NCBI RefSeq assembly: GCF_036084755.1
Contig: NZ_CP107968.1
Coordinates: forward strand, 3,317,501 to 3,381,500
Origin: Streptomyces sp. NBC_00370
GTDB taxonomy: Bacteria; Actinomycetota; Actinomycetes; Streptomycetales; Streptomycetaceae
DNA length: 64,000 nt
Reading direction: 5' to 3'
Shown: in pieces, positions 1-9,120 of the stretch
Position numbering within the stretch: position 1 is the stretch's first letter
Layout of the letters: each line of letters opens with the position of its first letter
Position numbers and translations under genes: made by a program
Notes under the pieces: model-generated
What the model was told of the DNA's origin: nothing
The model's input: the letters and a program-made list of their open reading frames with translations, nothing else
Database searches by the model: none

Positions 1-140
1 GACACAAGAGCCGGAACCGTCAACCGGAATAAGGCTGACAGTTCACAGCGTCCTCGCTGTGTTTCTTCAAAGGAACCCAAACCCAACACCCAATCAAGGA
101 TGCAAGGCTCGGGGTATCAACATATCTGGCGTTGACTTTT
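1..140 (-). promoter_or_regulatory. rRNA operon leader, 5' of an off-window 16S gene
   Basis: Read on the minus strand, this matches the conserved Streptomyces pre-16S leader as I remember it. It has the block beginning CCTTGAGAACTCAACAG, then GCCAAAAGTCAACGCCAG, and later ACAGCGAGGACGCTGTG. The last block is a perfect 7-bp hairpin (arms 44-50 and 55-61) of the kind used in rRNA processing. The 16S gene itself would begin a few tens of bases beyond the left edge, so no mature rRNA lies in the window. Confidence 0.85.
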
Positions 141-238
141 GGCACACTGTTGAGTTCTCAAGGAACGGACGCTTCCTTCAAATCCCTCTCAGGACTCTCC
201 GGGCGCTTCCCTCCGGTACTGCGTACTTCGTGTTCCCG

Positions 239-350
239 ACTCTACCAGACTCAATTCGGCGTTTCCGCCTCATGAATTCCAGTGGCCTTTGGGAGTGGCC
301 TTTGCCTTTCGGCTGACTCGACTTTATCAGAGATATTCGGGCCGGATTTC
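239..350 (-). promoter_or_regulatory. two related rrn promoter-like elements
   Basis: Two minus-strand blocks about 82 bp apart share the same layout. One has TAGAGTCG with TAGAGT at 239-244, the other TAAAGTCG with TAAAGT at 321-326. Each follows a CTGRT core and is preceded about 18 bp upstream by a GGCGRAA-type block rather than TTGACA. Tandem promoters are the rule for Streptomyces rrn operons. The -10 calls are reasonable and the -35 calls are tentative. Confidence 0.5.
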
Positions 351-471
351 GCCGACCTTCGTCATCTGGATGTCGAATCGGGTGCTCCGAGGAAATTGAA
401 CTTCCTGTCCGGAGCTGCAATAGATGCTAACCACCGCACTCGATCATGTCCAGCTTCGAGGCAACCGTTCG

Positions 472-500
472 AATCTACCTCCCCACGCCGACCATGTCAA
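472..500 (-). promoter_or_regulatory. consensus promoter, probably distal rrn promoter
   Basis: The minus strand carries TTGACA (495-500), a 17-bp spacer, then TAGATT (472-477), close to the vegetative sigma consensus. It lies just past the 3' end of the SpoIIM-like gene and points leftward into the rRNA leader, so it is most simply the upstream-most rrn promoter. Confidence 0.7.
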
Positions 501-553
501 TGGTTTTTGTGGGGCGAAGAGGAGACTAACAGGTCCCGGACGCCCCATGCACA

Positions 554-1561
554 TCAGGCGGCGATCGGGAGCTCCGCGCTGCGGTCCGCCGCCTCCACGT
601 CGCCGATGTCGCCGGCTCGCGCGGCCCGGCCGCCGAGGACGTACACGTAAGTCAGGAAGGCGAGTTCGGCGGCGATGCCGATGGTGATGCGCGCCCATGT
701 AGGCAGGCCCGAGGGGGTGACGAAGGCTTCGATCGCGCCCGACACGCACAGGACCAGGGCCAGGCCGATGGCCATGCCCACGGCCGCTCGGCCCCGTTGG
801 GCCAGGGCAGTTCGCCGCGACTGCGGGCCGGGGTCGATCAGCGTCCAGCCCAGCCGTAGGCCCGTACCCGCGGCCACGAAGACCGCTGTCAGTTCGAGCA
901 GACCGTGCGGAAGGATCAGGCCGAGGAAGGTGTCCAGCCGGCCCGCCGACGTCATCAGCCCCGCTCCGACGGCCAGGTTGAGGACATTGGTGAAGAGGAT
1001 CCAGATCACCGGCAGGCAGAGGAACGCCCCCAGGACGAGGCACATGGCGGCTGCCTGGGCGTTGTTCGTCCACACCTGGGCCGCGAAGGACGCCGCCGGG
1101 TGGCTGGAGTAGTACGTCTCGTACTGACCGCCGGGACGGGTCATCTCGCGCAGCTCGTCCGGGGCGGCGATCGAGGACTGGACTTCCGGATGGGCGGCGA
1201 TCCACCAGCCCAGCACCGCCGTCATGACCGTCGACAGCAGTGCTGTCGGTATCCACCAGTGCCGTGCGCGGTACACGGCTGCCGGGAAGCTCGCCGTAAG
1301 GAAGCGCACGGCGTCACGCCAGCTGGCGTTGCGGGCGCCGGTGACCGTCGCGCGGGCGCGCGCCATGAGCTGGGTGAGGCGGGTCGTGAGCATCGGATCG
1401 GGTGCGCTGGACTGGAGCAGGGAGAGATGGGTCGCCGCGCGCTGGTAGAGGACGACGAGTTCGTCCGCCTCGGCGCCGGTGAGCCGGCGGCCACGGCGCA
1501 GCAGGTGGTCAAGGCGGTCCCACTCGGCCCGGTGCTTTGTCACGAAGACATCGAGATCCAT
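554..1561 (-). CDS. SpoIIM-like (stage II sporulation protein M family) membrane protein
   Basis: This 335-residue integral membrane protein has a soluble N-terminal part of about 100 residues. Five hydrophobic segments follow, near 103-122, 171-190, 212-235, 260-280 and 290-310. The segment ILPHGLLELTAVF near 216-228, with its PHG and the following Glu, is typical of the family. I chose the ATG at 1561, which has GGAG about 12 bases upstream; the open frame runs on to 1999 but that part has no family character. Relatives in actinobacteria are usually vegetative and of unknown function, so the sporulation name is only a family label. It is divergent from an RDD-family gene, a pairing common in Streptomyces. 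Confidence 0.8.
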   Translation of the reverse strand: MDLDVFVTKHRAEWDRLDHLLRRGRRLTGAEADELVVLYQRAATHLSLLQSSAPDPMLTTRLTQLMARARATVTGARNASWRDAVRFLTASFPAAVYRARHWWIPTALLSTVMTAVLGWWIAAHPEVQSSIAAPDELREMTRPGGQYETYYSSHPAASFAAQVWTNNAQAAAMCLVLGAFLCLPVIWILFTNVLNLAVGAGLMTSAGRLDTFLGLILPHGLLELTAVFVAAGTGLRLGWTLIDPGPQSRRTALAQRGRAAVGMAIGLALVLCVSGAIEAFVTPSGLPTWARITIGIAAELAFLTYVYVLGGRAARAGDIGDVEAADRSAELPIAA

Positions 1562-1684
1562 GGTCGGCTGCTGCTCCAGGCACTGGGTGCGTACGGTCGG
1601 TCCGTAGTACTGCGGCGCGCTGTGCGTCAGCTTGGCAGACTGACGGCCTGATGTGCAGAGCAGGTCGGCGAGGGGTGGGCACCG

Positions 1685-2587
1685 GTGGACGAGCTTGTGA
1701 CGGGCGACGCGGTCGTACTCGGGCTGCGCCCGGCGAGGCTGCCGAGCCGCGCGCTGGCGCTCGCGATCGACCTCGTGGTGATCTGGGTGGTCTATCTGAT
1801 CCTGACGATCGGTGTCGTCGTCGCGGCCGGTTCGCTCGACGACGCGGCCCTGGCTGCCATCTCCGTCGCGATGTTCCTGTTCGTGCTGGTCGGTGTCCCG
1901 ATCGCGGTCGAGACGCTCAGCCACGGACGCTCGCTGGGCAAGCTCGCCTGCGGTCTGCGGGTGGTACGGGACGACGGCGGCCCCATCCGGTTCCGGCACG
2001 CGCTGGTGCGGGGCGCGATGGGCGTGGTGGAGATCCTGATCTCGTTCGGGGTCATCGCCTGTATCGCGTCGCTCGTGTCGGCGCGGGGCCGGCGGATCGG
2101 TGATGTCTTCGCCGGGACCCTCGTCGTACGGGAGCGGGTGCCCGGAGCGCGGATGGAGAGCGTGCCGCCTCCCCCGCCGTGGCTGGTGGGCCGGTTCGCC
2201 GCGCTCGACCTGTCGTCGGTCCCCGACTCGCTGTGGCTGGCGATACGCCAGTACCTGACGCGTATGGGGCAGCTCGACCCGGCCGTGAACTGGTCCATGG
2301 CCATTCGGCTCGCGGACGATCTGGCGGCCCGTACGGGGGCGCCGAAGCCCGCGGACGTACCGCCGGCCGCCTACCTGGCCGCCGTGGTGAACGAGCGTCA
2401 GGCGCGTGAGGCCCGGCGGGGGTTCGAGGCTCCGGCCGGTGTCTCCGGCGGTGTCGCTGTCCCCCGTCTCCCCGTTGCCGACGTTCCCGCGGGTTCCGTG
2501 CCCGTGGCCGCTCCCACGCCCGCGCCTGCCACGCCGTCACCCTCCAAGCCGTCCGGACCCGCCACCGGATTCGCGCCGCCCGCCTGA
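1685..2587 (+). CDS. RDD family membrane protein
   Basis: The 300-residue product begins with the RDD-type start of the first helix (Arg22 and Asp29 in RALALAID). Hydrophobic spans lie near 24-48, 56-76 and 110-133. A positively charged loop (SARGRRIGDVFAGT, about 132-145) precedes the cytoplasmic tail. The last 60 residues are rich in Pro, Ala and Val. It starts at a GTG with a purine-rich ribosome site (GCGAGGGG). RDD proteins are often thought to be transporters or envelope proteins, but no substrate can be read here. Divergent transcription from the SpoIIM-like gene suggests shared control. Confidence 0.8.
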   Translation: MDELVTGDAVVLGLRPARLPSRALALAIDLVVIWVVYLILTIGVVVAAGSLDDAALAAISVAMFLFVLVGVPIAVETLSHGRSLGKLACGLRVVRDDGGPIRFRHALVRGAMGVVEILISFGVIACIASLVSARGRRIGDVFAGTLVVRERVPGARMESVPPPPPWLVGRFAALDLSSVPDSLWLAIRQYLTRMGQLDPAVNWSMAIRLADDLAARTGAPKPADVPPAAYLAAVVNERQAREARRGFEAPAGVSGGVAVPRLPVADVPAGSVPVAAPTPAPATPSPSKPSGPATGFAPPA

Positions 2588-2594
2588 GCCGCCG

Positions 2595-3209
2595 TCAGGG
2601 CAGCGTCGAGGGCGGGGTTTCCAGGTCTTCCAGCTCGATGCCGGGCGCCGCGAGCACCACGTCACCGCTGAGGTGGATCGTGTGCTGCTCACCGGTGTCC
2701 AGGGCGTTGACCTGGTACTCGTCCACCGTCAGGGGCCCGTTGTCAGTGGCATGCGCTTCACTTCTCAGCAGGGCCCAGGACTGGTCGAGGGTGCGGGGTG
2801 CGAGGACGGGGTCCGTGAAGGCGACGAGCCGGACACGGGTGGCGGGGGAACCGGGGGTGAGGCGCAGGAGACGGGCGACAGCGACGAGGAAGGCGGGGGA
2901 AGTGCCGGTGAAGGCGTGGGCGCGCACATTGCCTTCGGTGGCATGAGTGCCGGTGGGGTCGGTACGGACCCAGGTGACGCCGTCGAGTGCGCCGCCGCGG
3001 ATCTGCCAGCTGGCGGCGTTGAGTTCGAGACGGATGGGGCGGCCGAGTTCGTCGATGGCCAGATCGACGGAGCCCGCGTGGTCGCCGGCGGGGGTGGTGA
3101 TCTGGGAGACGTAGCGCCAACCGGAGGGGCCTGGCGCGCAGTGGAAGTGTTCGTCGCCGAGAGGGGTGTGATCGTGCGGGTCGTGGAGCGAATAACGGCC
3201 GCGGGGCAT
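2595..3209 (-). CDS. conserved hypothetical protein
   Basis: This is a 204-residue soluble protein with no signal peptide, membrane span or recognisable motif. The composition is ordinary for Streptomyces and the start at 3209 has GAGGATC upstream, so I consider it a real gene. It is convergent with the RDD gene (8 bases between stops). It follows ahcY on the same strand, but a strong hairpin at 3242-3278 separates them, so it probably has its own promoter. I recognise no function. Confidence 0.65.
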   Translation of the reverse strand: MPRGRYSLHDPHDHTPLGDEHFHCAPGPSGWRYVSQITTPAGDHAGSVDLAIDELGRPIRLELNAASWQIRGGALDGVTWVRTDPTGTHATEGNVRAHAFTGTSPAFLVAVARLLRLTPGSPATRVRLVAFTDPVLAPRTLDQSWALLRSEAHATDNGPLTVDEYQVNALDTGEQHTIHLSGDVVLAAPGIELEDLETPPSTLP

Positions 3210-3241
3210 GGGGGCTTTCGGATCCTCGGGGGTTGATACGG

Positions 3242-3278
3242 GGCAGGCCCCCCGGCACGGGGGTGCGGGGGGCCTGCC
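3242..3278 (-). terminator. terminator downstream of ahcY
   Basis: A perfect 12-bp inverted repeat (arms 3242-3253 and 3267-3278, 13-base loop) lies 60 bases past the ahcY stop. It has no clear T-run, as is usual for Streptomyces terminators. Confidence 0.7.
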
Positions 3279-3339
3279 TGGTACCGACTGGTGTCACGCG
3301 AGACTGAGTGTCACATCCGGCGCAGTGCCGGTGTGCGGC

Positions 3340-4797
3340 TCAGTAGCGGTAGTGGTCCGACTTGTACGGGCCGGCCACGTCGACGCCGATGTAGGCGGCC
3401 TGCTCCGGGCGGAGCGTCGTGAGCTTCACACCGAGCGCTTCGAGGTGGAGGCGGGCGACCTTCTCGTCGAGGTGCTTAGGCAGCACGTAGACGTCGGTCG
3501 GGTACTCCTCCGGCTTGGTGAAGAGCTCGATCTGGGCCAGCGTCTGGTCCGAGAACGAGTTCGACATCACGAAGGACGGGTGACCGGTCGCGTTGCCGAG
3601 GTTCAGCAGACGGCCCTCGGACAGGACGATGAGGGTCTTGCCGTCGGGGAACGTCCAGGTGTGGACCTGGGGCTTGACCTCGTCCTTGACGATGCCGTCG
3701 ATCTTGGCAAGGCCGGCCATGTCGATCTCGTTGTCGAAGTGACCGATGTTGCCGACGATCGCCTGGTGCTTCATCTTGGCCATGTCCGAGGCCATGATGA
3801 TGTCCTTGTTGCCCGTGGTCGTCACGAAGATGTCGGCGATACCGACGACATCGTCGAGCGTGGCGACCTGGTAACCGTCCATCGCGGCCTGCAGCGCGCA
3901 GATCGGGTCGATCTCCGTGACGATGACGCGCGCGCCCTGGCCGCGGAGGGACTCGGCGCAGCCCTTGCCCACGTCGCCGTAGCCGAAGACGACGGCGACC
4001 TTGCCGCCGATGAGGACGTCGGTGGCGCGGTTGATGCCGTCGATCAGCGAGTGGCGGCAGCCGTACTTGTTGTCGAACTTCGACTTCGTCACCGCGTCGT
4101 TCACGTTGATCGCGGGGAAGAGGAGGGAGCCGTCACGGTGCATCTCGTACAGCCGGTGCACACCGGTCGTGGTCTCCTCGGTGACACCGCGGATCTCGGA
4201 CGCGAGACGCGTCCACTTCTGCGGGTTCTCACCGAGGGTGCGGTTGAGGAGCGTGAGGATGTACGCGTACTCCTCGCTGTCCGCCGTGGCCGGGTCCGGG
4301 GCCTTGCCGGCCTTCTCGAACTCGACGCCCTTGTGCACCAGGAGCGTGGCGTCGCCGCCGTCGTCCAGGATCATGTTGGGGCCGCCGGTGGGGGTGTTGG
4401 GCCAGGTCAGCGCCTGCTCCGTGCACCACCAGTACTCTTCGAGGCTTTCGCCCTTCCAGGCGAAGACCGGGATGCCCTGCGGGTTCTCCGGGGTGCCCTC
4501 GGGGCCGACGGCGATGGCCGCGGCGGCGTGGTCCTGCGTGGAGAAGATGTTGCAGGACGCCCAGCGGACGTCGGCGCCGAGGGCGGCGAGCGTCTCGATG
4601 AGGACGGCGGTCTGCACCGTCATGTGCAGGGAGCCGGTGATCCGGGCGCCGGCGAGCGGCTTGGCCTCGGCGTACTCCTTGCGGATCGACATCAGGCCGG
4701 GCATCTCGTGCTCGGCGAGAGTGATCTCCTTGCGGCCGAACTCGGCAAGCGAGAGGTCGGCGACCTTGAAGTCCTGTCGGTTGGCGACAGTCGTCAT
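3340..4797 (-). CDS. ahcY: adenosylhomocysteinase (S-adenosylhomocysteine hydrolase)
   Basis: The 485-residue enzyme splits S-adenosylhomocysteine into adenosine and homocysteine. This closes the methyl cycle and relieves product inhibition of methyltransferases. It is full length for the family. The NAD-binding glycine motif (GYGDVGKG) lies in the middle, and the C-terminus ends KSDHYRY as in canonical members. I chose the ATG at 4797, which has GAGGAG 10 bases upstream, over an in-frame ATG 22 codons earlier. It is probably monocistronic, with a leader of about 170 bases and its own terminator. Confidence 0.97.
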   Translation of the reverse strand: MTTVANRQDFKVADLSLAEFGRKEITLAEHEMPGLMSIRKEYAEAKPLAGARITGSLHMTVQTAVLIETLAALGADVRWASCNIFSTQDHAAAAIAVGPEGTPENPQGIPVFAWKGESLEEYWWCTEQALTWPNTPTGGPNMILDDGGDATLLVHKGVEFEKAGKAPDPATADSEEYAYILTLLNRTLGENPQKWTRLASEIRGVTEETTTGVHRLYEMHRDGSLLFPAINVNDAVTKSKFDNKYGCRHSLIDGINRATDVLIGGKVAVVFGYGDVGKGCAESLRGQGARVIVTEIDPICALQAAMDGYQVATLDDVVGIADIFVTTTGNKDIIMASDMAKMKHQAIVGNIGHFDNEIDMAGLAKIDGIVKDEVKPQVHTWTFPDGKTLIVLSEGRLLNLGNATGHPSFVMSNSFSDQTLAQIELFTKPEEYPTDVYVLPKHLDEKVARLHLEALGVKLTTLRPEQAAYIGVDVAGPYKSDHYRY

Positions 4798-4982
4798 AAC
4801 GAGCTGCTCCTCGTAAAGGGGTCGAGGGTGGGTACGTGCGGCTGGCTCTGCGGCGGCGGGCATACGAATGCCCGAGCACTCGCGGCTCAGTCCGTCGGAG
4901 GCCCTCTCTCCCTCGGCCGGTCCGCGGACGCGGGCCGCCCGACCGCCATCAGCAGCGACGTCTGGCTCTTCGGTCGAATCTA
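4798..4982 (-). promoter_or_regulatory. ahcY leader with hairpin and candidate promoter
   Basis: A minus-strand TAGATT (4977-4982) could serve as the -10 of ahcY; I see no good -35. The implied leader holds a 7-bp hairpin with a 4-base loop (CGGGCAT/ATGCCCG, 4857-4874) and a repeated AGAGCCAG octamer about 110 bases apart. I tried to fit the SAH riboswitch core and could not. Control by RNA structure is possible but unproven. Confidence 0.35.
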
Positions 4983-5064
4983 CACCGATCGGTCCAGCCG
5001 CCCACAGCCGACCGGTGAAAGGGGGCCGGAAACCGGCCGTGAACCGGCCGTGCGGGAGGGGGTG

Positions 5065-6180
5065 TCAGGCCTTGTCGGCAGGCGGGTCCGCAGGGGTCGC
5101 GGGCTTCGCCGGGTCGGCGGGATCGGCCGGGGCGGCAGGGTCGGCGGCCGCGTCGGCAGCACCGTCGTGAGTGTCGGCGGCGTCGGCGGCGTCAGGTCCG
5201 TCGGCGGCGTCCGGCGGGGTGAGCGGGCCGCCAGGGCCCTTTTCCGGGTCGGCGCCCGACGCTGCCCGCGACTCGCTGTAGATGTCCGGCTCCAGGTAGA
5301 TCACCCGGGCGATCGGGACGGCTTCCCTGATGCGCGCCTCGGCGGCGTTGATCGCGGAGGCGACCTCGTCGGCCGTGTCGTCGTGCCGCACCGCGATCTT
5401 CGCGGCGACCAGCAGTTCCTCGGGGCCGAGGTGGAGCGTCCGCATGTGGATGATGCCGGTCACGACGTCGCCGTCGACGACCGCGGCCTTGATCTTCTCC
5501 ACCTGGTCGGCGCCCGCCGCCTCGCCGAGCAGCAGGGACTTCGTCTCCACCGCCAGGACCAGCGCGATCAGGATGAGGAGGATACCGATGCAGAGGGTGC
5601 CGATACCGTCCCAGACGCCGTTGTCGGTGCCCAGGGCCAGGCCCACACCGGCGAGGGCGAGTACGAGACCGATCAGCGCGCCGAAGTCCTCCAGCAGCAC
5701 GACCGGCAGCTCGGGCGCCTTCGCGCGCCGGATGAACTCCGTCCAGGAGAGCGAACCGCGCGTGTGGTTCGACTCCTTGATGGCGGTGCGGAACGAGAAG
5801 CCCTCAGCGATGATCGCGAAGACGAGCACGCCGACCGGCCAGTACCAGGACTCCAGCGCGTGCGGGTGCTTGATCTTCTCGTAGCCCTCGTAGACGGCGA
5901 ACATGCCACCGACCGAGAAGAGCACGATCGAGACGAGGAACGCGTAGATGTACCGCTCGCGGCCGTAGCCGAAGGGATGCTGCGGGGTCGCCTCGCGCTG
6001 TGCCTTCTTGCCGCCGAGCAGCAACAGCCCCTGGTTGCCGGAGTCCGCGAGGGAGTGCACGCTCTCCGCCAGCATCGACGACGAACCGCTGAAGAGGAAC
6101 GCCACGAACTTGGCTACTGCGATCGCGAGGTTGGCGCCGAGCGCCGCGACGATCGCCTTGGTTCCGCCTGACGCGCTCAT
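5065..6180 (-). CDS. cation diffusion facilitator family transporter
   Basis: The 371-residue protein begins with the CDF core: a first helix, the metal-site helix with SVHSLADSGNQ, then further spans up to about residue 220. A cytoplasmic domain of about 80 residues follows. CDF proteins usually export Zn, Co, Fe or Mn in exchange for protons; the metal cannot be read here. After about residue 300 there is an Asp/Ala/Pro-rich tail of some 70 residues with repeated AADP-like units, which is not part of the fold. The start at 6180 has GAAGGGAC upstream. It lies between ahcY and manA on the same strand with sizeable gaps, so co-transcription is uncertain. Confidence 0.88.
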   Translation of the reverse strand: MSASGGTKAIVAALGANLAIAVAKFVAFLFSGSSSMLAESVHSLADSGNQGLLLLGGKKAQREATPQHPFGYGRERYIYAFLVSIVLFSVGGMFAVYEGYEKIKHPHALESWYWPVGVLVFAIIAEGFSFRTAIKESNHTRGSLSWTEFIRRAKAPELPVVLLEDFGALIGLVLALAGVGLALGTDNGVWDGIGTLCIGILLILIALVLAVETKSLLLGEAAGADQVEKIKAAVVDGDVVTGIIHMRTLHLGPEELLVAAKIAVRHDDTADEVASAINAAEARIREAVPIARVIYLEPDIYSESRAASGADPEKGPGGPLTPPDAADGPDAADAADTHDGAADAAADPAAPADPADPAKPATPADPPADKA

Positions 6181-6301
6181 GGGTCGCCTGGTGTCCCTTC
6201 CTCGGTGCGGGCTTCATGGGTTCGGGCCCGGTGGGTGGTGCGTGGCCGGACATTGTTGCAGCCGTGGCTGCCGTGAGACGGCTCAGGCCACTGCGGATGC
6301 C

Positions 6302-7471
6302 TCAGGCCACTACTGTTGCCCGGAAAACCGTTCCCGTACCGGACAGTTCGGCCTTGTCTCCCGCCGGGACGAACACCGAGTGCCCCGGCGCCAGTTCGAT
6401 GTCGCCCGCGTTGGGGGTTCCCGCCACGCACAGCAGGATCTGCGGGGTGTCAGCCGTGACGTCGCGTACGGCGCCGCCGGGCGCCAAGACGTAGCGGGAG
6501 AGCCGGAATTCGTCGATGGGGGTCTCGTAGACCTCCTCGCCCGACGTGGAGACCTCGGGGCGCAGCACACCCGGGTCGGTCGCCTCGAACCGTACGACGC
6601 GCAGCAGTTCGGGTACGTCCACGTGTTTGGGGGTGAGCCCGCAGCGCAGCACGTTGTCGGAGTTGGCCATGATCTCGACGCCCATGCCGTCGAGGTAGGC
6701 GTGCGGGACGCCGGCGCCGAGGAACAGCGCCTCGCCGGGGCGCAGTTGTACGTAGTTGAGCAGCATCGCCGCGAGGACGCCCGGGTCGCCGGGGTAGTGG
6801 TGGGCGATGCCGGCGTACGGGGCGTACTCGCCGCCGAGGCGTTCGGCTGCGGCTGCGACCTCGGTGACCGTCGCCGCCGTCTCGGCCGGGTCGCCGGAGA
6901 GCACGGCCGTAAGGACCTCGCGCAGCGCGGCCTCTTCGGGACGGGCCTGGAGGAGGTCGACGTACGGCTTGACGGAGTCGACGTCGAGTCCGGCCAGCAG
7001 CCTGGCCGCCTCGGCGGGGGCGCGGAAGCCGCACAGTCCGTCGAACAGGGTGAGCGCGCAGATCAGTTCGGGCTTGTGGTTGGCGTCCTTGTAGTTGCGG
7101 TGCGGGGCGTCGACGGGGACGCCCCTGCGCTCCTCGTCGTCGTAACCCTCTTTCGCCTGGGCGAGGTTGGGGTGGACCTGGAGGGAGAGCGGGGATCCCG
7201 CCGCGAGGATCTTGAGCAGGAACGGCAGGCGCGGGCCGAACTTGCCTACGGTGGCGGCGCCCAGCTCCGCCTCGGGGTCGGAGGCGATGAGGTCGGACAG
7301 GGCGCGCTCGCCGTCGGCGGTGGGGCGGGTGACGCGCGAAGGCGCGCCCGGGTGGGCGCCCATCCACATCTCGGCCTGGGGTTCGCCGGTCGGCTCGACG
7401 CCGAGGAGTCCGGGGATGGCGGTCGTGGAGCCCCAGGCGTAGGGGCGCACCGTATTGGCGAGGCGGTCCAT
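6302..7471 (-). CDS. manA: mannose-6-phosphate isomerase, class I
   Basis: This 389-residue zinc enzyme interconverts fructose 6-phosphate and mannose 6-phosphate, the entry to GDP-mannose. The N-terminal RPYAWGS block, the metal-binding LQVHPNLAQAKEG segment and the NHKPELICAL block are all typical. It sits 57 bases downstream of the SIS-domain gene on the same strand, and Trm112 is just before that, so the three likely form one operon. The phosphomannomutase that normally follows in this neighbourhood is absent (see findings). Confidence 0.95.
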   Translation of the reverse strand: MDRLANTVRPYAWGSTTAIPGLLGVEPTGEPQAEMWMGAHPGAPSRVTRPTADGERALSDLIASDPEAELGAATVGKFGPRLPFLLKILAAGSPLSLQVHPNLAQAKEGYDDEERRGVPVDAPHRNYKDANHKPELICALTLFDGLCGFRAPAEAARLLAGLDVDSVKPYVDLLQARPEEAALREVLTAVLSGDPAETAATVTEVAAAAERLGGEYAPYAGIAHHYPGDPGVLAAMLLNYVQLRPGEALFLGAGVPHAYLDGMGVEIMANSDNVLRCGLTPKHVDVPELLRVVRFEATDPGVLRPEVSTSGEEVYETPIDEFRLSRYVLAPGGAVRDVTADTPQILLCVAGTPNAGDIELAPGHSVFVPAGDKAELSGTGTVFRATVVA

Positions 7472-7528
7472 GAAGTCTGTGCTTCCTTGTGTGCGGGGGT
7501 GTGTACGGGGCGTCCGGGAGCGTCGGGG

Positions 7529-8683
7529 TTACGCGGCCGGCTGAGGAGTCGAGGCGAGCGCGAGGTAGACCGCGGCGAAGTCGGTAACGGCGACGAGTTC
7601 GGCGAGGGCTTCGAGCTGGCTGCCCTCTTCCGGCTCCAGTTCGCTGATGGGGGTGTCGGTGCCGAGGGCGAGCTCCCTGGCGGCGGGCGCCGCCGAGAGT
7701 CCGCCGGTGGGGCGGTCACGCAGCAGGACGACCCTGGCGCGCAGCGCCTGCGGGTCCTCGATCCGGTCGCGGAAGAAGTCGTCGGGGTCGCCCGCTCCGC
7801 CCGTGAAGTCACCGCTGAGGAGCGCGCCGTGGGCCGGGAGGGCGTCGGGCAGTTCGGCGGCGAGTGCGGGGCGGCCGGTCAACTCGGCCAGTACGGCGGC
7901 GAAGCGCCGCCCGGCCGGCGCGGCGGCTGCGCCCTCGGTCCAGATCAGCGGAAGGCTCTCGGCGAGTTCGGCGGCGAGGGTCTTGGCGGGGTTGCTGTAC
8001 GTCGCGACGGCGGGGCCGCAGCGTTCGGCGGTGCTGTCGAGCCGGTCGGCGACGAGATGCAGCGTCTCGACGGGGGCGGTGACCAGGCCGACGCGGTCGA
8101 GCAGCGCGAGCAGCGGCGTGAACAGCGCCCAGAGGGCGCCGGGGCCCGTGGCGGGCGTCGCGCCCTCGTACTCCTCGTACTCCTCGTTCGGTGGTTTCGC
8201 CATCGGTACGAGCAGGCCGTGCGAGCCGCCGAGGGCCTCGCCGAGCGGCGAGGGACGGGGCGCGACGGCGACGACGGTGCAGCCGCGGCGGTACGCCTGC
8301 TCGGTGAGCAGGGCGAGGCCGGGTTCGGAACCGTCGGTGGTGACGATCAGCAGCAGGTCGACCGGTCCCGCCCAGCCGGGCAGCGCCCAGCGGAGCGCAC
8401 CTGCCGCCGCGGCGACACCGGTCGGGTGCAGCCGCGCCACGGGGGCCGCGGCGCCGGCGAGCGCGCCGATCAGGTCGGCGACCCCGGCGGCGGCCGTGCC
8501 GGATCCCGCGATCAGCACGGCGCGGGGCCGGCCCTCCGGGTTCAGCTCGGTGATACCGGCCTCGGCGGTGTGCCGCAGGGCGGTACGCACCCGCGCGCCG
8601 GCCTCGGCTGCGCCGCGCAGCAAGCCGCGCCGGTCGGCGCGGGTGAGCGCGTCCGGTTCGTCGAGAAGCGACTCGTCGAGCAT
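7529..8683 (-). CDS. SIS-domain protein of the phosphoglucose/phosphomannose isomerase type
   Basis: The 384-residue protein contains a sugar-isomerase (SIS) fold. A glycine-rich phosphosugar loop (VLIAGSGTAAAG) lies near residue 55, and a second SIS-like half begins near residue 185. The equivalent gene next to manA in other actinobacteria is annotated as hypothetical or as a bifunctional phosphoglucose/phosphomannose isomerase. Catalysis is not proven by motif here. It lies between Trm112 (48-base gap) and manA on the minus strand. Confidence 0.75.
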   Translation of the reverse strand: MLDESLLDEPDALTRADRRGLLRGAAEAGARVRTALRHTAEAGITELNPEGRPRAVLIAGSGTAAAGVADLIGALAGAAAPVARLHPTGVAAAAGALRWALPGWAGPVDLLLIVTTDGSEPGLALLTEQAYRRGCTVVAVAPRPSPLGEALGGSHGLLVPMAKPPNEEYEEYEGATPATGPGALWALFTPLLALLDRVGLVTAPVETLHLVADRLDSTAERCGPAVATYSNPAKTLAAELAESLPLIWTEGAAAAPAGRRFAAVLAELTGRPALAAELPDALPAHGALLSGDFTGGAGDPDDFFRDRIEDPQALRARVVLLRDRPTGGLSAAPAARELALGTDTPISELEPEEGSQLEALAELVAVTDFAAVYLALASTPQPAA

Positions 8684-8731
8684 GGGACCTCCGATCGCCG
8701 GGCTTTACGTGCCTGCCGTGGGGTGACGGCG

Positions 8732-8914
8732 TTACGCGGGGCGGCGGGCCTCGTCGACCAGGAGGACGGGGATGTCGTCACGTACCGGGTACGCCAGGCC
8801 GCAGTCCGCACCGGTGCAGACCAGCTCGGGAACGTCGGCCGCCGTACGGTCACTCAGCGGCGCGTGACAGGCCGGGCAGGCGAGGATCTCCAGGAGGCCG
8901 GCTTCGAGCGGCAT
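8732..8914 (-). CDS. Trm112-like zinc protein
   Basis: The 60-residue protein has the Trm112 pattern: an N-terminal [10 protein letters not shown], a second Cys pair in CTGADCG, and the closing block [16 protein letters not shown]. In other organisms Trm112 proteins activate methyltransferases. In bacteria the role is mostly inferred. It is the first gene of the Trm112-SIS-manA run. Confidence 0.85.
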   Translation of the reverse strand: MPLEAGLLEILACPACHAPLSDRTAADVPELVCTGADCGLAYPVRDDIPVLLVDEARRPA

Positions 8915-9120
8915 GGGGTGGGTGTCCCTTCGGGTGACGTGTCCCGTGCGAGTGCAAGCACACGGTCGTATCTGGCCACGTCAGCCTACCGCCGGGGGCG
9001 GTGGCACGGGGCGCCGGATTCACGGGGGCGCTGCGACGTCGCTGCGCTCGGCGGGTGGGCGCGGGGCGGTGGTCGTCCTAGGCATCGCTCCCTCAGCGCA
9101 GCCAGCGAGAACCGGCGGCG

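Noticed and set aside
4798-4982. SAH riboswitch before ahcY
   Set aside because: The expected GAGCGCTGC and CCAGGCTCG core blocks are not present in order.
3208-6171. 987-codon open frame on the plus strand opposite ahcY and the cation transporter
   Set aside because: It is antisense to two clear genes, has a repetitive Arg/Val/Gly composition and no family motifs; such shadows are expected at this GC content.
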